Part shown: one piece after another, positions 11,865 through 21,767 of the stretch
Numbering within the stretch: the stretch's first letter is position 1
How the letters are laid out: each line of letters begins with the position of its first letter
NCBI RefSeq assembly: GCF_004335015.1
Contig: NZ_RQRU01000001.1
Span: forward strand, 496,001-560,000
Direction: 5' to 3'
Origin: Psychrobacter pygoscelis
GTDB taxonomy: Bacteria > Pseudomonadota > Gammaproteobacteria > Pseudomonadales > Moraxellaceae
Length of the DNA stretch: 64,000 bases
Program-made: the position numbers and the translations under genes
The notes under the pieces: generated by a model
Databases searched by the model: none
What the model saw: only the letters and a program-made list of their open reading frames with translations
What the model was told of the DNA's origin: nothing

Positions 11865-13256
11865 TTAAGCTTCAGGGCTTTTACCCACCACATGGATTGC
11901 TTTAATATTGACAAATTCTTTAACACCAAAGCCACCATGCTCACGACCGTAGCCTGAGTCTTTGACACCGCCGAAAGGCAGTGCGGGATGCACTAGACCA
12001 TAGCCATTAATATAGACCATACCGGTATCAAAATACTCTGTGGCCAGTTGAACGGCTTTGTCCTCATCTTTAGAGAAAATCGCGCCGCCTAGACCATATC
12101 GGCTGTCATTGGCGATTCGTAGAGCATCATCTGCATCTTTTGCGCGAATCAATGAAGCCACCGGACCAAATAGCTCATCGTCATAAGCGGGTTGACCAGG
12201 TTCTACATTTTCTAAGATAGTAGCAGGATAGTATGCCCCTTTGCCATCTGCGATTTGCCCACCAAGCGTTATTGTTGCGCCCTTTTTCACGCTCTCTTCA
12301 ACTTGTTGATGCAGATTATCGCGTTGACTCACACTAGACATCGGACCTATCTTGCTCGCCTCATCAAGTGGAGAGCCGACGGTATATTCCTTAAATTTCG
12401 CTATGATACGCTCTTTAAAGTCATCGTAGACACTATCGACGACGACAAAGCGCTTGGCAGCAATACACGTTTCGCCATTATTATAAAGCCGCGCATGGGC
12501 GCAAGTCTCAACCGCTAAGTCTAAGTCGGCATCTTCTAACACAATAAAGGCATCGTTGGAGCCTAACTCTAGGACCGTTTTCTTAATTGCTTTAGCGGCC
12601 TGCTGAGCGACGACTCGGCCAGCTGTATCACTACCAGTGAGGGTGACACCACGGACCTTATCATGATCAATCACCTCATTTGACTGATCGTGACTGATAA
12701 TCAAAGTGCGAAATAGGTCTTTTGGCAGATCAGAGTCCTGAAAGATTTTTTCGATAAGTAACGCTGTGCCCGTGACGTTTGAGGCGTGCTTTAGTAGGAC
12801 GCTATTTCCGGCCATTAGATTGGCAATGGTATAGCGAAATACTTGGTACGCAGGATAGTTCCATGGCTGGATACCATAGATAATACCGATAGGCTGATAA
12901 GTTACGATGCCTTTTTTAAGACCTTCGGCTTCTCGTTCATCTTCCGCCAATGCGCTAATGCCATGTTCAGCTGTATAATCGCAAATTTGCTTACATAGAT
13001 CGACCTCTTGCAAGCTGTGACTATATAGCTTGCCTCGCTCCTCGGTCATCAGCTTAGCCAACTCTTCTTTATATGCCATCAGAGTGTCCGCTACAGAGCG
13101 GATTACCTCAGCGCGCTGCTCGGGTGAGGTCTTACGCCATTCCAAGAATGCCTGATGTGAGGCGTCAATAATGTCATTAACTTGGCTCTCACTCATATAA
13201 TCATAATTAGCAATTTCTTCTTCCGTGGCGGGGTTAATTGTAGTGATATCTGCCAT
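11865..13256 (-). CDS. sad: NAD(P)-dependent succinate-semialdehyde dehydrogenase (Sad/YneI type)
   Basis: This 463-residue aldehyde dehydrogenase most resembles the Sad/YneI branch (462 residues in E. coli), which oxidises succinic semialdehyde to succinate. Seen: the cofactor-binding segment QPWNYPAYQVFRY, the GSDTAGR loop, the catalytic Glu in LELGSNDAF, the catalytic Cys in NNGETCIAAKRF, and the C-terminal ELFGPVASLI and PFGGVKDSGYGRE blocks. It is single, with a LysR gene upstream on the same strand that might regulate it. The substrate is inferred from family resemblance; a broader aldehyde range is possible. Confidence 0.85.
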   Translation of the reverse strand: MADITTINPATEEEIANYDYMSESQVNDIIDASHQAFLEWRKTSPEQRAEVIRSVADTLMAYKEELAKLMTEERGKLYSHSLQEVDLCKQICDYTAEHGISALAEDEREAEGLKKGIVTYQPIGIIYGIQPWNYPAYQVFRYTIANLMAGNSVLLKHASNVTGTALLIEKIFQDSDLPKDLFRTLIISHDQSNEVIDHDKVRGVTLTGSDTAGRVVAQQAAKAIKKTVLELGSNDAFIVLEDADLDLAVETCAHARLYNNGETCIAAKRFVVVDSVYDDFKERIIAKFKEYTVGSPLDEASKIGPMSSVSQRDNLHQQVEESVKKGATITLGGQIADGKGAYYPATILENVEPGQPAYDDELFGPVASLIRAKDADDALRIANDSRYGLGGAIFSKDEDKAVQLATEYFDTGMVYINGYGLVHPALPFGGVKDSGYGREHGGFGVKEFVNIKAIHVVGKSPEA

Positions 13257-13619
13257 AAATATTGTCCTTATGTTTGGTTAATGCTAGCCATACCATAATA
13301 GGCATTTATACTAACGCCTTACTTTTAAGGTATGTTTTTAGAATACCAAAGCAAGCTAACTCAAGCTTTACAAGTTATGTAACTGTGTCAATAAGATGTT
13401 GCAAATGATAAAGACAGGTCACTGACCTTTATCTTGAACGGCAAAATGTCGCAAATTTCAAGATACAGTTGCTAAGTCGTTCTTTATGCCTATAAAAAAA
13501 CCACCTTAACGGTGGTTAATTGTCATAGTCGAGTAAGGCTGAGCGAATCTTTTACCGTGACTCTTGCCATATTGAGAGTAACACTTTCTTAAGATTAATT
13601 ATTGATCACTCTAATACCG
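13257..13619. other. intergenic, aldehyde dehydrogenase promoter region
   Basis: 363 bases lie between two minus-strand genes. They hold the LysR terminator (13494-13518) and, presumably, the promoter of the aldehyde dehydrogenase gene. Confidence 0.45.
13494..13518 (-). terminator. intrinsic terminator after the LysR gene
   Basis: Read on the minus strand, AACCACC and GGTGGTT enclose a five-base loop and are followed by a run of Ts. Confidence 0.8.
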
Positions 13620-14609
13620 TCAAAAGAGGTGATTAATAATGGGCATCTCATGCTCTTCATTATTCTCATCTGACACCACTTGCCGTGCGACATGCATGAT
13701 AAGTTGTCGTAGCCAGCGGTGTGCCGGGTGATGTTGTAGTAATGGCGACCACGCCATAGTCAACTCAAACTCAGGGATAAAGAACGGCGGCTCTTTCATC
13801 ACGATGCTGTCATTGGTGGCTTGCATTCTCGCCACGCGCGTGGGCAAAGTTGCGATTAGGTCTTTATTAGCGGCGAGCATAGCAGGCATCTGATAATGAC
13901 GGGTAAAGACGCTAATCTGCCGTTTTTGTCCGAGTCGCTGCAAGGCTTGGTCAATAGAGCCAAGCCCACCAGATTTATCTGGATTGACGCCAAAACCTAC
14001 GCCCATTCCGGTTTTAGACACCCAAACATGCTGCGCCTTAAGATAGTTTTTTAGGTTAAAGCGGTTGACATAAGGGCTTTCGGCAGAGAGCAAACAGCTA
14101 AAAGTGTCGCGCCAGACCAAGACTTGATGGAAGCTTTGGGGAATCTCATTGAAGCGGTTAATGGCTAAATCCACTCGGCCTTGCTCCATATCGCGATAAG
14201 AGACATCAGAGGGAGTCAAGAAATCTAAAATAACATTTGGCGCCTCTGAGCGTAGTGCTTTAACCAGCCTCGGTACCAAAGTCGCCTCAGCATAGTCTGA
14301 GGTCATGATTCGAAATACCCTTGAGGTACTATAAGGCCGGAACTCTGTTCTTGGCTCTAGCACCTGCGTAAGATCAGCCAGTATCTCTCGGATACGCGGC
14401 TGTAGCTCTAACGCGCGCTCAGTCGGTGTCATACCTTCTGAAGATCGTACCAATAATGGATCGTTAAATAACTTACGCAGGCGTCTTAATATATTACTCA
14501 TCGCGGGCTGAGTAATACCTAACTGCTCTGCGGCTCTAGTGACGTTTTTTTCTCTAAGCAAGACATCTAAATGTACCAATAAATTTAGATCTACACGCTG
14601 CAAATTCAT
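13620..14609 (-). CDS. LysR-family transcriptional regulator
   Basis: This is a 329-residue DNA-binding regulator. The N-terminal winged helix-turn-helix spans residues ~4-65 (DLNLLVHLDVLLREKNVTRA, then EQLGITQPAMSNILRRLR) and is followed by an effector-binding domain. The helix-turn-helix wording and the FNDPLLVRS segment fit the NodD/NahR-like branch. The effector is unknown. Its nearest neighbour downstream on the same strand is the Sad-type dehydrogenase. On the other side an 870-base gap separates it from divergent aceA, so either could be a target. Confidence 0.88.
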   Translation of the reverse strand: MNLQRVDLNLLVHLDVLLREKNVTRAAEQLGITQPAMSNILRRLRKLFNDPLLVRSSEGMTPTERALELQPRIREILADLTQVLEPRTEFRPYSTSRVFRIMTSDYAEATLVPRLVKALRSEAPNVILDFLTPSDVSYRDMEQGRVDLAINRFNEIPQSFHQVLVWRDTFSCLLSAESPYVNRFNLKNYLKAQHVWVSKTGMGVGFGVNPDKSGGLGSIDQALQRLGQKRQISVFTRHYQMPAMLAANKDLIATLPTRVARMQATNDSIVMKEPPFFIPEFELTMAWSPLLQHHPAHRWLRQLIMHVARQVVSDENNEEHEMPIINHLF

Positions 14610-15483
14610 ATAATAATCTCTTTAAAATCTCTGCAAGCTTATGATTAAAGTGCTTTTTAAAAATGGAGTATGCTAACTACTCACTGACCAATCTGTATAA
14701 TTTATCGCGGTATATTATTCATAAAACTCAAAAAACCGAGGGGACAATATCTTAGCCAAGTTAGGCAATTGTCATCTTAATTTACGTTTAAATGGGTATG
14801 GCAATGGACAAGCCTGCCAAATCTACTATTGGCTTTCAAAATGGGCGACTATAATATCTATTAAGGCCATGTTATTCACCCCTCTTAGTCCATCAAGTCG
14901 TACTCAGACTAGGAAAATTCTATACCTAGATCTGCAAACAAGGGTTATAAATATGGTTACAAAAAAGTTTGTTTAGCATATATTTAATAGCTGATTATCT
15001 GTCTTAAAGCCTTGTCACTACTATACTATAATTAGCAAAAATACCCAAGATAACTATCATAAATTAGATAAATTAAGGTAAGCTCGCTATAGTGATTAAC
15101 AAGCACTTACTGGCCCTGTCCTATTTTATAAGACACTTATAGGTCATTTGAATAACTGATGATTTTTAAGCCTTGCTTAATAGACCTTGCTTTATGAAGA
15201 CGTCTTAGCGAAGGGCTTGTAGCGGTAATATAACCTTACCAGTATTTAACCTTGTATTTATGACTGGCATTGTTTAGGGTAATAGGCATCTTAGCACTTG
15301 GACGATACAAGGTGCATAGCTACAGCTGATTTAATCCTATTTTCTCTAAATTCTGCTTTACCATTAGTAATAAATTTTAATAATTTGAGTTTATCAGCTA
15401 CTGGCACTTATAGTGGCTTTCTATTGAACTCGTTTTTAATGTTTTATTTTACCCCGTCCACTTCATCACCAAGGAGAGTATTG
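14610..15483. other. long divergent intergenic region, LysR / aceA
   Basis: This gap of about 870 bases is AT-rich. It must hold both promoters and may hold a long aceA leader. The isocitrate lyase frame stays open back to 15298, but those 62 codons encode a hydrophobic stretch unlike the family. I see no riboswitch or terminator fold. Confidence 0.45.
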
Positions 15484-17067
15484 ATGTCGACTTATACATC
15501 AGCAATTGATCATATCCGTGAATTAAAACAAAAACATGGCAACTGGCAAAACATTAGCGAGACTGATGCCGCACGAATGATCGTGCAAAACCGCTTTAAA
15601 ACTGGCGTTGATATTGCTAAATACACAGCCGATATCATGCGTAAGGATATGGAAGAGTACGACGCTGATACTTCTAAATATACGCAGTCTCTAGGTGCGT
15701 GGCACGGCTTTGTCGCTCAGCAGTCTATGTATGCTGCTAAAAAATACTTTGGTACAACCTCTAAGCGCTATATCTACCTATCTGGTTGGATGGTTGCCGC
15801 TCTTCGCTCTGAGCTTGGTCCATTACCTGACCAATCAATGCACGAAAAAACGACAGTTCCTGACCTAATCAGAGAGATCTACACCTTCTTGCGTCAAGCA
15901 GATGCCAAAGTGTTGAATGACTACTTCCGTGAGCTAAACGCTGCTAAAGAAGCTGGTCAAGACACTAGCGAAATCCAAGCTAAGATTGATAACTTTGAAT
16001 CTCATGTAGTGCCAATTATCGCCGATATCGATGCTGGATTCGGTAACGAAGAAGCGACTTACTTACTGACTAAAGCAATGATCGAAGCGGGTGCTTGTGC
16101 TATCCAAATCGAAAACCAAGTGTCTGACGCTAAGCAGTGTGGTCACCAAGCCGGTAAGGTCACTGTACCGCACGAAGATTTTATCTCTAAGCTAAACGCT
16201 ATCCGCTATGCTTTCTTAGAGCTTGGTGTGGACAACGGTATTATCGTTGCTCGTACGGATTCTGAGGGTGCTTCATTAACCCAGAAAATCCCAGTATCTC
16301 AAGAGCCAGGTGACTTGGCTTCTAAATACATCGACTTTATCGATGTAGAAGAGATTGATATCTCTGAAGCTCGTGAAAATGACGTATTGCTTAAGCGTGA
16401 TGGCAAGCTAGTTCGTCCAGTTCGTCTGCCAAACGGTCTATACTCTTTCCGTGAAGATACAAACGTCGATCGCGTTGTCCTTGACTGTGTTACTGCTTTG
16501 GAAAACGGTGCGGATCTACTTTGGATCGAGACTCCTACGCCAGACGTCGCTCACATCAAATCAATGGTCGACCGTATCAAAGAGCAGCAGCCAAAAGCGA
16601 AGCTGGTTTACAACAACAGCCCATCATTCAACTGGACGCTCAACTTCCGTAAGCAAGTTATTGCTAAGTGGGAAGAAGAAGGTAAAGACGTCTCAGCCTA
16701 TGATAAAGACAACTTAATGAGTGCTGAATACGACGGTACTGATCTTGATAAAGCGGCTGACGATGCTGCTCGCAACTTCCAACGTGATGCCTCACGTGAA
16801 GCTGGTGTCTTCCATCATCTAATCACCCTACCGACTTACCACACCACTGCCCTAAGCGTGCATGAGCTTGCTAAAGGCTACTTCGGTGAAGAAGGTATGC
16901 TTGCGTATGCCGCTGGTGTCCAGCGTAAAGAAATCCGCGAAGGCATCTCTTGCGTTAAGCACCAAGCCATGGCAGGTTCTGACTTAGGCGATGATCACAA
17001 AGAGATCTTCTCTGGTGACAACGCGCTAAAAGCTGGCGGCGAAAAGAACACGATGAACCAGTTTTAA
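15484..17067 (+). CDS. aceA: isocitrate lyase
   Basis: This enzyme cleaves isocitrate to glyoxylate and succinate, the first step of the glyoxylate shunt for growth on acetate or fatty acids. I chose the ATG at 15484 (MSTYTSAIDH) because AAGGAG sits 7 bases before it, giving 527 residues. That matches the long form (about 530) of Pseudomonas and Acinetobacter rather than the 434-residue E. coli type. The signature K-x-C-G-H is present as KQCGHQAG, with metal-binding IIADIDAGFGNEEATY before it. Its partner malate synthase G is encoded at 38984. A strong terminator follows. Confidence 0.96.
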   Translation: MSTYTSAIDHIRELKQKHGNWQNISETDAARMIVQNRFKTGVDIAKYTADIMRKDMEEYDADTSKYTQSLGAWHGFVAQQSMYAAKKYFGTTSKRYIYLSGWMVAALRSELGPLPDQSMHEKTTVPDLIREIYTFLRQADAKVLNDYFRELNAAKEAGQDTSEIQAKIDNFESHVVPIIADIDAGFGNEEATYLLTKAMIEAGACAIQIENQVSDAKQCGHQAGKVTVPHEDFISKLNAIRYAFLELGVDNGIIVARTDSEGASLTQKIPVSQEPGDLASKYIDFIDVEEIDISEARENDVLLKRDGKLVRPVRLPNGLYSFREDTNVDRVVLDCVTALENGADLLWIETPTPDVAHIKSMVDRIKEQQPKAKLVYNNSPSFNWTLNFRKQVIAKWEEEGKDVSAYDKDNLMSAEYDGTDLDKAADDAARNFQRDASREAGVFHHLITLPTYHTTALSVHELAKGYFGEEGMLAYAAGVQRKEIREGISCVKHQAMAGSDLGDDHKEIFSGDNALKAGGEKNTMNQF

Positions 17068-17103
17068 TTAACTGCTCGTCTATAAGAGTTACTTAGTCTT
17101 AAC

Positions 17104-17140
17104 AAAACCGCCCTACTTAATTGTAGGGCGGTTTTATTTT
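17104..17140 (+). terminator. intrinsic terminator after aceA
   Basis: A perfect 13-bp stem (AAAACCGCCCTAC with its complement) has a 6-nt loop and is followed by TATTTTTT. Confidence 0.92.
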
Positions 17141-17673
17141 TTGCTATCTTTATTAATACTCTATATTAGTACTCTATATTAGTACTCTATACACCTATCA
17201 CGTGGCTTACTTAAGCACAGTAGCCGATATAAGCTACAACTTATAGTAATAATTAAATGCAACAGTGTCAGACTCAATAATATCATATTTAGAAATAAAG
17301 GTAACTCAGCAGCCTTACTCAAGTAAGTTAACCCTCATAACCGACTATCTCTAACCAGTATTCTCGTCTTTATCATCAAACAGTCCAATATTACCAACAT
17401 TATTTCAATATTAGCCTTAAGAAGAGCAATCGTTATTTTGCTCATCGTCAAATCAAGCTTAATACCATTTTTACTTTTGTTCGATAGACCTTTAATAGTA
17501 TCGTCACTTATAGCGTTAGTTTAACCATCTCTCTAAATTATTCACTTAATTAGTAATTTTATTCTGCACCAAGATAGATTGTCATTAATATGTCATGTAA
17601 TTTTACTTGTCATTCACCTATCACTCCCATACGATATAGTGAAGATTACTATTTGTAACTACAGAGGAAGGCC
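17141..17673. other. intergenic upstream of the CYTH-CHAD gene
   Basis: This AT-rich gap has a tandem repeat at 17158-17191. Otherwise I see nothing. Confidence 0.45.
17158..17191. repeat. 13-bp tandem repeat, 2.6 copies
   Basis: The unit ACTCTATATTAGT occurs twice in full, then ACTCTATA. It lies just past the aceA terminator. Confidence 0.85.
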
Positions 17674-19176
17674 ATGCAAGAGATTGAACTGAAGTTTTTA
17701 GTACCCGAATATAAGGTTGAGGCCTTAATGCGGCAGGCCAATATTAAATCTTCGGAAACCTCCCAATTAGCAGCACACTATTTTGACACGCCAGAACAGA
17801 GTTTGGCTAAGGCGGGAGTTGCTTTAAGAATACGTAAAGAAGGTGAAGATTGGGTACAGACCATCAAAGCCGCTGGTGATGGTATGGTCGCACGTCTTGA
17901 GCACAACCATATCTTAGACAAAGAGGCTACTGAGCAGGCTATCAATGACGGAGAGCTGCTACCAGATTTGAGCGTCTATGAAGAGGTGGAGACAGCTTCA
18001 GCACTCAAGGACTTTAAGTTAAATAAACTGGCCAAAAATCTACTATGCCAATATGTCACTGATGTTAAACGCATCACCCGATTTATTAAAAAAGATGGCA
18101 ATGTTATCGAGGTTGCTTATGATACGGGTGTGGTCACTCATGGCGAAGATGACAGTCAACATAGCGATGTCAAAGAGATAGAGTTTGAACTGGTTCAAGG
18201 AGATACCAACTACTTATTTGAAGTCGCTAAGACTTGGTGCAAACGCTATAAGCTGTGTGTGTCTACAGTGACTAAGGCCGAGCGTGGTGGTCTATTATTG
18301 GCAAACAAAGACCATGTCGATGCCGTGAAGTCAGACCTCAGTCAACTCAATATCGATAGCGGTATGAGTCAGGCGGCTTTCATGCGTGCCGTGGTACACA
18401 ACTGCATGTTACAAATTCTCCCTAATGCCAGTGCAATCGCGGCTGGAAGCGAAGATGGCAACCATGTACATCAGCTTCGTGTCGGTATTCGCCGACTGCG
18501 GACCGCGCTGAAATTCTTCGAAGGGTTTTCAGACAGTATTAACAATGACTGGACACCAGTACTTAAGCAGACTTTTAGTCTACTTGGAGAGTATCGAGAT
18601 CGTGAGATTCTACAAGTTAAAACTCAGCCTATGCTAGAGGAGCACGGCGCACCCTTTGTCGACTGGTCCCCTGAGCGCGAAAGCCTTAAAGTTATGCCGA
18701 TCGATGCTGTTCGTGCTAATGACTTCCAGCTCACTTTACTAGAGCTGATTGAATTCAGTATGTCGCCTGCGGACGAAGATGATAGCAGCAAGCCTGCCAA
18801 AGCTAAACTGAGTAAGATACTGGATAAGCTATTTGGCAAAATAACTAAGGCCAGCGATCATTTTGCTGATCTTGATATCGAAGCCCAGCATGATGTGCGT
18901 AAGCGTCTCAAAAGCCTACGCTATATCAGTGAGTTTGCAGCGCCCATGTATAAAAAGAAAAAGACCAAGCGCTTTTTGAAATACTTAGAGCCCGCCCAAG
19001 ATATCTTAGGTGAATACAACGATGACTTGGTCGGTCACCGCTTTTATCAAGAAAAAGCGCAGTCAGATGCCGCCGCTTGGTTTGCTGTCGGCCACTTCGG
19101 TGCTCAAGAGAAACATGCAGCCAAAGAATGCGCTCAAAGTCTCATGACAGTCAAAGACGCCCCGACTTTCTGGTAA
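17674..19176 (+). CDS. CYTH-CHAD domain protein (polyphosphate-related)
   Basis: This 500-residue cytoplasmic protein has two domains. The CYTH part (about 1-205) starts with the triphosphate tunnel motif E-x-E-x-K as EIELKF and continues with Arg/Lys/Glu-rich strands, so it may hydrolyse triphosphate compounds (as in E. coli YgiF). The CHAD part (about 235-490) has the conserved histidine/arginine helices HQLRVGIRRLRTALKFF and DVRKRLKSLRYISEF; CHAD domains bind polyphosphate. ppk1 lies at 44523 in the same window. An AGGAAGG ribosome site precedes the ATG. It is a single gene with its own terminator. The substrate is unproven. Confidence 0.9.
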   Translation: MQEIELKFLVPEYKVEALMRQANIKSSETSQLAAHYFDTPEQSLAKAGVALRIRKEGEDWVQTIKAAGDGMVARLEHNHILDKEATEQAINDGELLPDLSVYEEVETASALKDFKLNKLAKNLLCQYVTDVKRITRFIKKDGNVIEVAYDTGVVTHGEDDSQHSDVKEIEFELVQGDTNYLFEVAKTWCKRYKLCVSTVTKAERGGLLLANKDHVDAVKSDLSQLNIDSGMSQAAFMRAVVHNCMLQILPNASAIAAGSEDGNHVHQLRVGIRRLRTALKFFEGFSDSINNDWTPVLKQTFSLLGEYRDREILQVKTQPMLEEHGAPFVDWSPERESLKVMPIDAVRANDFQLTLLELIEFSMSPADEDDSSKPAKAKLSKILDKLFGKITKASDHFADLDIEAQHDVRKRLKSLRYISEFAAPMYKKKKTKRFLKYLEPAQDILGEYNDDLVGHRFYQEKAQSDAAAWFAVGHFGAQEKHAAKECAQSLMTVKDAPTFW

Positions 19177-19211
19177 AGTGTTCGCATAACGATTTTAGAG
19201 CAAAACGACTT

Positions 19212-19242
19212 AAAAAGCCGCTAAATCTTAGCGGCTTTTTTA
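19212..19242 (+). terminator. intrinsic terminator after the CYTH-CHAD gene
   Basis: AAAAAGCCGCTAA and its complement enclose ATC and are followed by TTTTTT. Confidence 0.9.
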
Positions 19243-19390
19243 ATACCATGCAGATCAGGTATTTAGATAATCTTTAACTAATTACCTTGTGTCTGCATCA
19301 TAGCCAACTAACTATTACCGCTACCTAATAGCAGTAATAAATTGACTGTTCCTCCGCACAGCATCAATGTGACTTCAGTATATTTTGCCA

Positions 19391-20014
19391 TCAATTAACG
19401 ATATCAACGACTGTCCCTTCTTCGACTTGGTCAAACAATACAGCGATGTCTTCATTACGCATTCGGATACAGCCATGGGACAAAGGCACACCCATAGGCT
19501 CGGTATCAGGCGTACCATGAATATAGATATAACGCTGATAAGTATCACAGACCCCGCACTCATTACTGCCTTTATTACGGCCTTCCTCGCAGCCATCCAA
19601 CCATAAGATTCGGCTTAATATCCAATCCCTATCCGGATACTTCTCCCCAAGTTTTTGATCATAAATTTCACCAGTAGCGATACGGCCAATAAATACTGAA
19701 TTTATCGGGGCTTTAGCACCAATCTTAGCAGCAATAGTATGACGGCCCAATGGCGTCTGCCCACTGCCCTCTACACTACCCACACCATTTTTGGCCGTTG
19801 ATACTGAATACCGCTTAATCAGCTTGCCTAATCGGTAGTGACTTAGGGTTTGTGCAGCAATACTGATGACCAAGTATGATGGTAATTTATCCGTATTACC
19901 ATCAGTACTCTCGGCGTGGTAGCTGTTAGCACTATTGTTAACCTTGTTATTACTACGATTGATAGGGTCATCAGGCTCTGAAGAAGCACGATTACTTGGG
20001 CGAACTTGACTCAT
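19391..20014 (-). CDS. L,D-transpeptidase (YkuD family)
   Basis: This YkuD-fold enzyme would make 3-3 peptidoglycan cross-links or attach proteins to peptidoglycan. The catalytic block is intact: HGTPDTEPMGVPLSHGCIRM, with the His and nucleophilic Cys in SHGCIR. I take the ATG at 20014 (MSQVRPSNRA, 207 residues); a GTG 21 bases further up is also open. Residues 1-50 are polar and Asn/Ser-rich with no hydrophobic signal sequence, which is odd for an enzyme expected in the periplasm. It is a lone gene divergent from the unknown gene at 20357. Confidence 0.85.
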   Translation of the reverse strand: MSQVRPSNRASSEPDDPINRSNNKVNNSANSYHAESTDGNTDKLPSYLVISIAAQTLSHYRLGKLIKRYSVSTAKNGVGSVEGSGQTPLGRHTIAAKIGAKAPINSVFIGRIATGEIYDQKLGEKYPDRDWILSRILWLDGCEEGRNKGSNECGVCDTYQRYIYIHGTPDTEPMGVPLSHGCIRMRNEDIAVLFDQVEEGTVVDIVN

Positions 20015-20035
20015 AATTAAATACTCTTTTAGCAC

Positions 20036-20356
20036 TAAGTTATTATAGTATGCCCCCTTTGTATCAACACTGGTCCATCAAAAAAGGGAGGTTAATTGCA
20101 ATTATCTTTCTCATCTAGCTTCAAAGCTGCATCAGTGGCTTTATAGGATTGTCACTTGATTTATTTTGACTAACAAAGGGAGGTTAGAATTTAGTAGTAA
20201 CCTCTGATGACACTATGCGCGAAAATTAATTAACGCTATAGACTAAGCTCTTAGCGAAGCTCAAAGGTTATGATTGGACGATAAGGCGTATTTAGGGATT
20301 GTATCATGACGATACTCACCTTATTATAAACTCACATTTCTAACTGCTGTATTCTT
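20036..20356. other. divergent intergenic region
   Basis: This gap lies between the L,D-transpeptidase and the unknown gene. It has a loose direct repeat containing GGGAGGTTA (20086 and 20176 areas). No gene is supported. Confidence 0.4.
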
Positions 20357-21580
20357 ATGAATTATATCTCACCGACACGGGTGTCGATTTATGACTTCTT
20401 GACCGAAGACACCTTGCCGCTGACCGTATTACTGGCAGATATCGCCAAACTATCCCTACCTCAAGCCCAACTCGCCCAGTCAGCAAGTATTCAAGCCATT
20501 GTAAGCGCTTTGTTGGCTTATCAAGCTCGTCACGGGGGCACAGCGGTAATTAAAAAGCTCTTTTCGCGTAATGGCATCAAAGAGCTGCGCCAGTATAACT
20601 CTATGAACTTTGTGACTATAGACGCCGCTTTTTATCATCGTCAAGCTGTTACTGAAGCGCTATTTGCCGACTCACGCAGTATGTCCAAAGTCGCTGAGCA
20701 TATTGCCTCGCATATCGATGCACCGCTTTCACGAGTCTATATACTATTAACCACACTTTGTGTTATCTGTTTAAGAGAGCTGGCAATCTTGACCGACTAT
20801 GCTCAATTGGACGGTGATGATGTCGACAATTGGCTAAATCTTCAGCCTCAATTTTTGCACTGCTCACGCTTTGATGCCGTCTCTCAAAAGTCTAGTGACT
20901 CCAGCAAGAGCGAGGCTTTAGAATCAGCTGTAGAAATGGCCGAACAATCTACTATCGGCAGCCCTTTAACATCAACGAATACAGGGTTTCAACCACCAAA
21001 GTTTGATCCCTTTTGGCACCGTCTTTTGGGCTATTCACCACCCGCTAATCTGCCGACCCCTGCCAACGAAGATGAAGTGCCCCACTATGCCAAACTGATT
21101 GGCCGCTCATCTGAGAATGCCAGTCAAAGTCTACATGATGAGCTCCTAGTCTTCGCGCCCATGACTTCTATCTCTCTTCCCCATCAGCGCTGGTTATTAC
21201 AATTGGCCAAAATTAGTGATATATATCTAAGTCGTCATCGTCTGCGCATTGCCTCTGAACCTATGACGCCGCCAAGCCGCCCTTTGGTCAACCTTGGACT
21301 GCTTAGCAATCCCGCCCCAGCACCTACCACAGCGCATAACAGTGCTACCAGCAAAGATACTCCTTCAACGCCGCTATGGAGAAATCCAGTAATTTTGTTA
21401 ATCATCCTAGTTATTGGTGGTCTTAGCATACTGGCCTTATTAAAGTATCAATCGCAGCAAGGTCAGAAGGTGGTAGTTGCGGCAGCGCAAGAATCAGACC
21501 CCAGTACTGATCTTGGTCAAGGCGCTGCTAATGACATAGTGCTCCCGGCGGATACCCCTCAAGCTGCTGATGTTCATTAA
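20357..21580 (+). CDS. unknown protein with a C-terminal membrane anchor
   Basis: I do not recognise this 407-residue protein. Residues 1-170 are largely helical, with hydrophobic segments (SIQAIVSALLAYQARHGG; VYILLTTLCVICLRELAIL) that could be buried helices. The middle (170-310) is Ser/Pro-rich and charged. One strong transmembrane helix lies near residues 345-363 (VILLIILVIGGLSILALL), followed by a 44-residue acidic tail. This suggests a large cytoplasmic domain anchored near the C-terminus. No catalytic motif is apparent. The gene is single and lies between the divergent L,D-transpeptidase and convergent argG. Confidence 0.7.
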   Translation: MNYISPTRVSIYDFLTEDTLPLTVLLADIAKLSLPQAQLAQSASIQAIVSALLAYQARHGGTAVIKKLFSRNGIKELRQYNSMNFVTIDAAFYHRQAVTEALFADSRSMSKVAEHIASHIDAPLSRVYILLTTLCVICLRELAILTDYAQLDGDDVDNWLNLQPQFLHCSRFDAVSQKSSDSSKSEALESAVEMAEQSTIGSPLTSTNTGFQPPKFDPFWHRLLGYSPPANLPTPANEDEVPHYAKLIGRSSENASQSLHDELLVFAPMTSISLPHQRWLLQLAKISDIYLSRHRLRIASEPMTPPSRPLVNLGLLSNPAPAPTTAHNSATSKDTPSTPLWRNPVILLIILVIGGLSILALLKYQSQQGQKVVVAAAQESDPSTDLGQGAANDIVLPADTPQAADVH

Positions 21581-21623
21581 TATCTATAGCCCTAAAATAG
21601 AACACTGGCAAAATAGACCGCCC

Positions 21624-21765
21624 ATATAATCAACCCACTCAAAATTTATCATAACGTCACTGGCATAAGCTTATCCTCGCCTCAGCCGTAGCATAATATT
21701 TAGCCGGAAACTTATATTAGCGTCTCTCAGTGTGCACCGTCTATTTGAAATAAAATTGACTAGCT
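21624..21765 (+). repeat. MITE-like dispersed repeat, copy D
   Basis: The left end ATATAATCAACCCACT matches copy C (59039) at 15 of 16 bases. CTGG occurs 36 nt in, exactly as in the other copies, followed by CCTCAG. The right end TTGACTAG is one base off the inverted terminus. The internal part is diverged. Confidence 0.6.
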
Positions 21766-21767
21766 CA

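Noticed and set aside
15298..15483. Upstream extension of the isocitrate lyase frame
   Set aside because: The extra 62 codons are hydrophobic and unlike the family, and AAGGAG is correctly spaced before the ATG at 15484.
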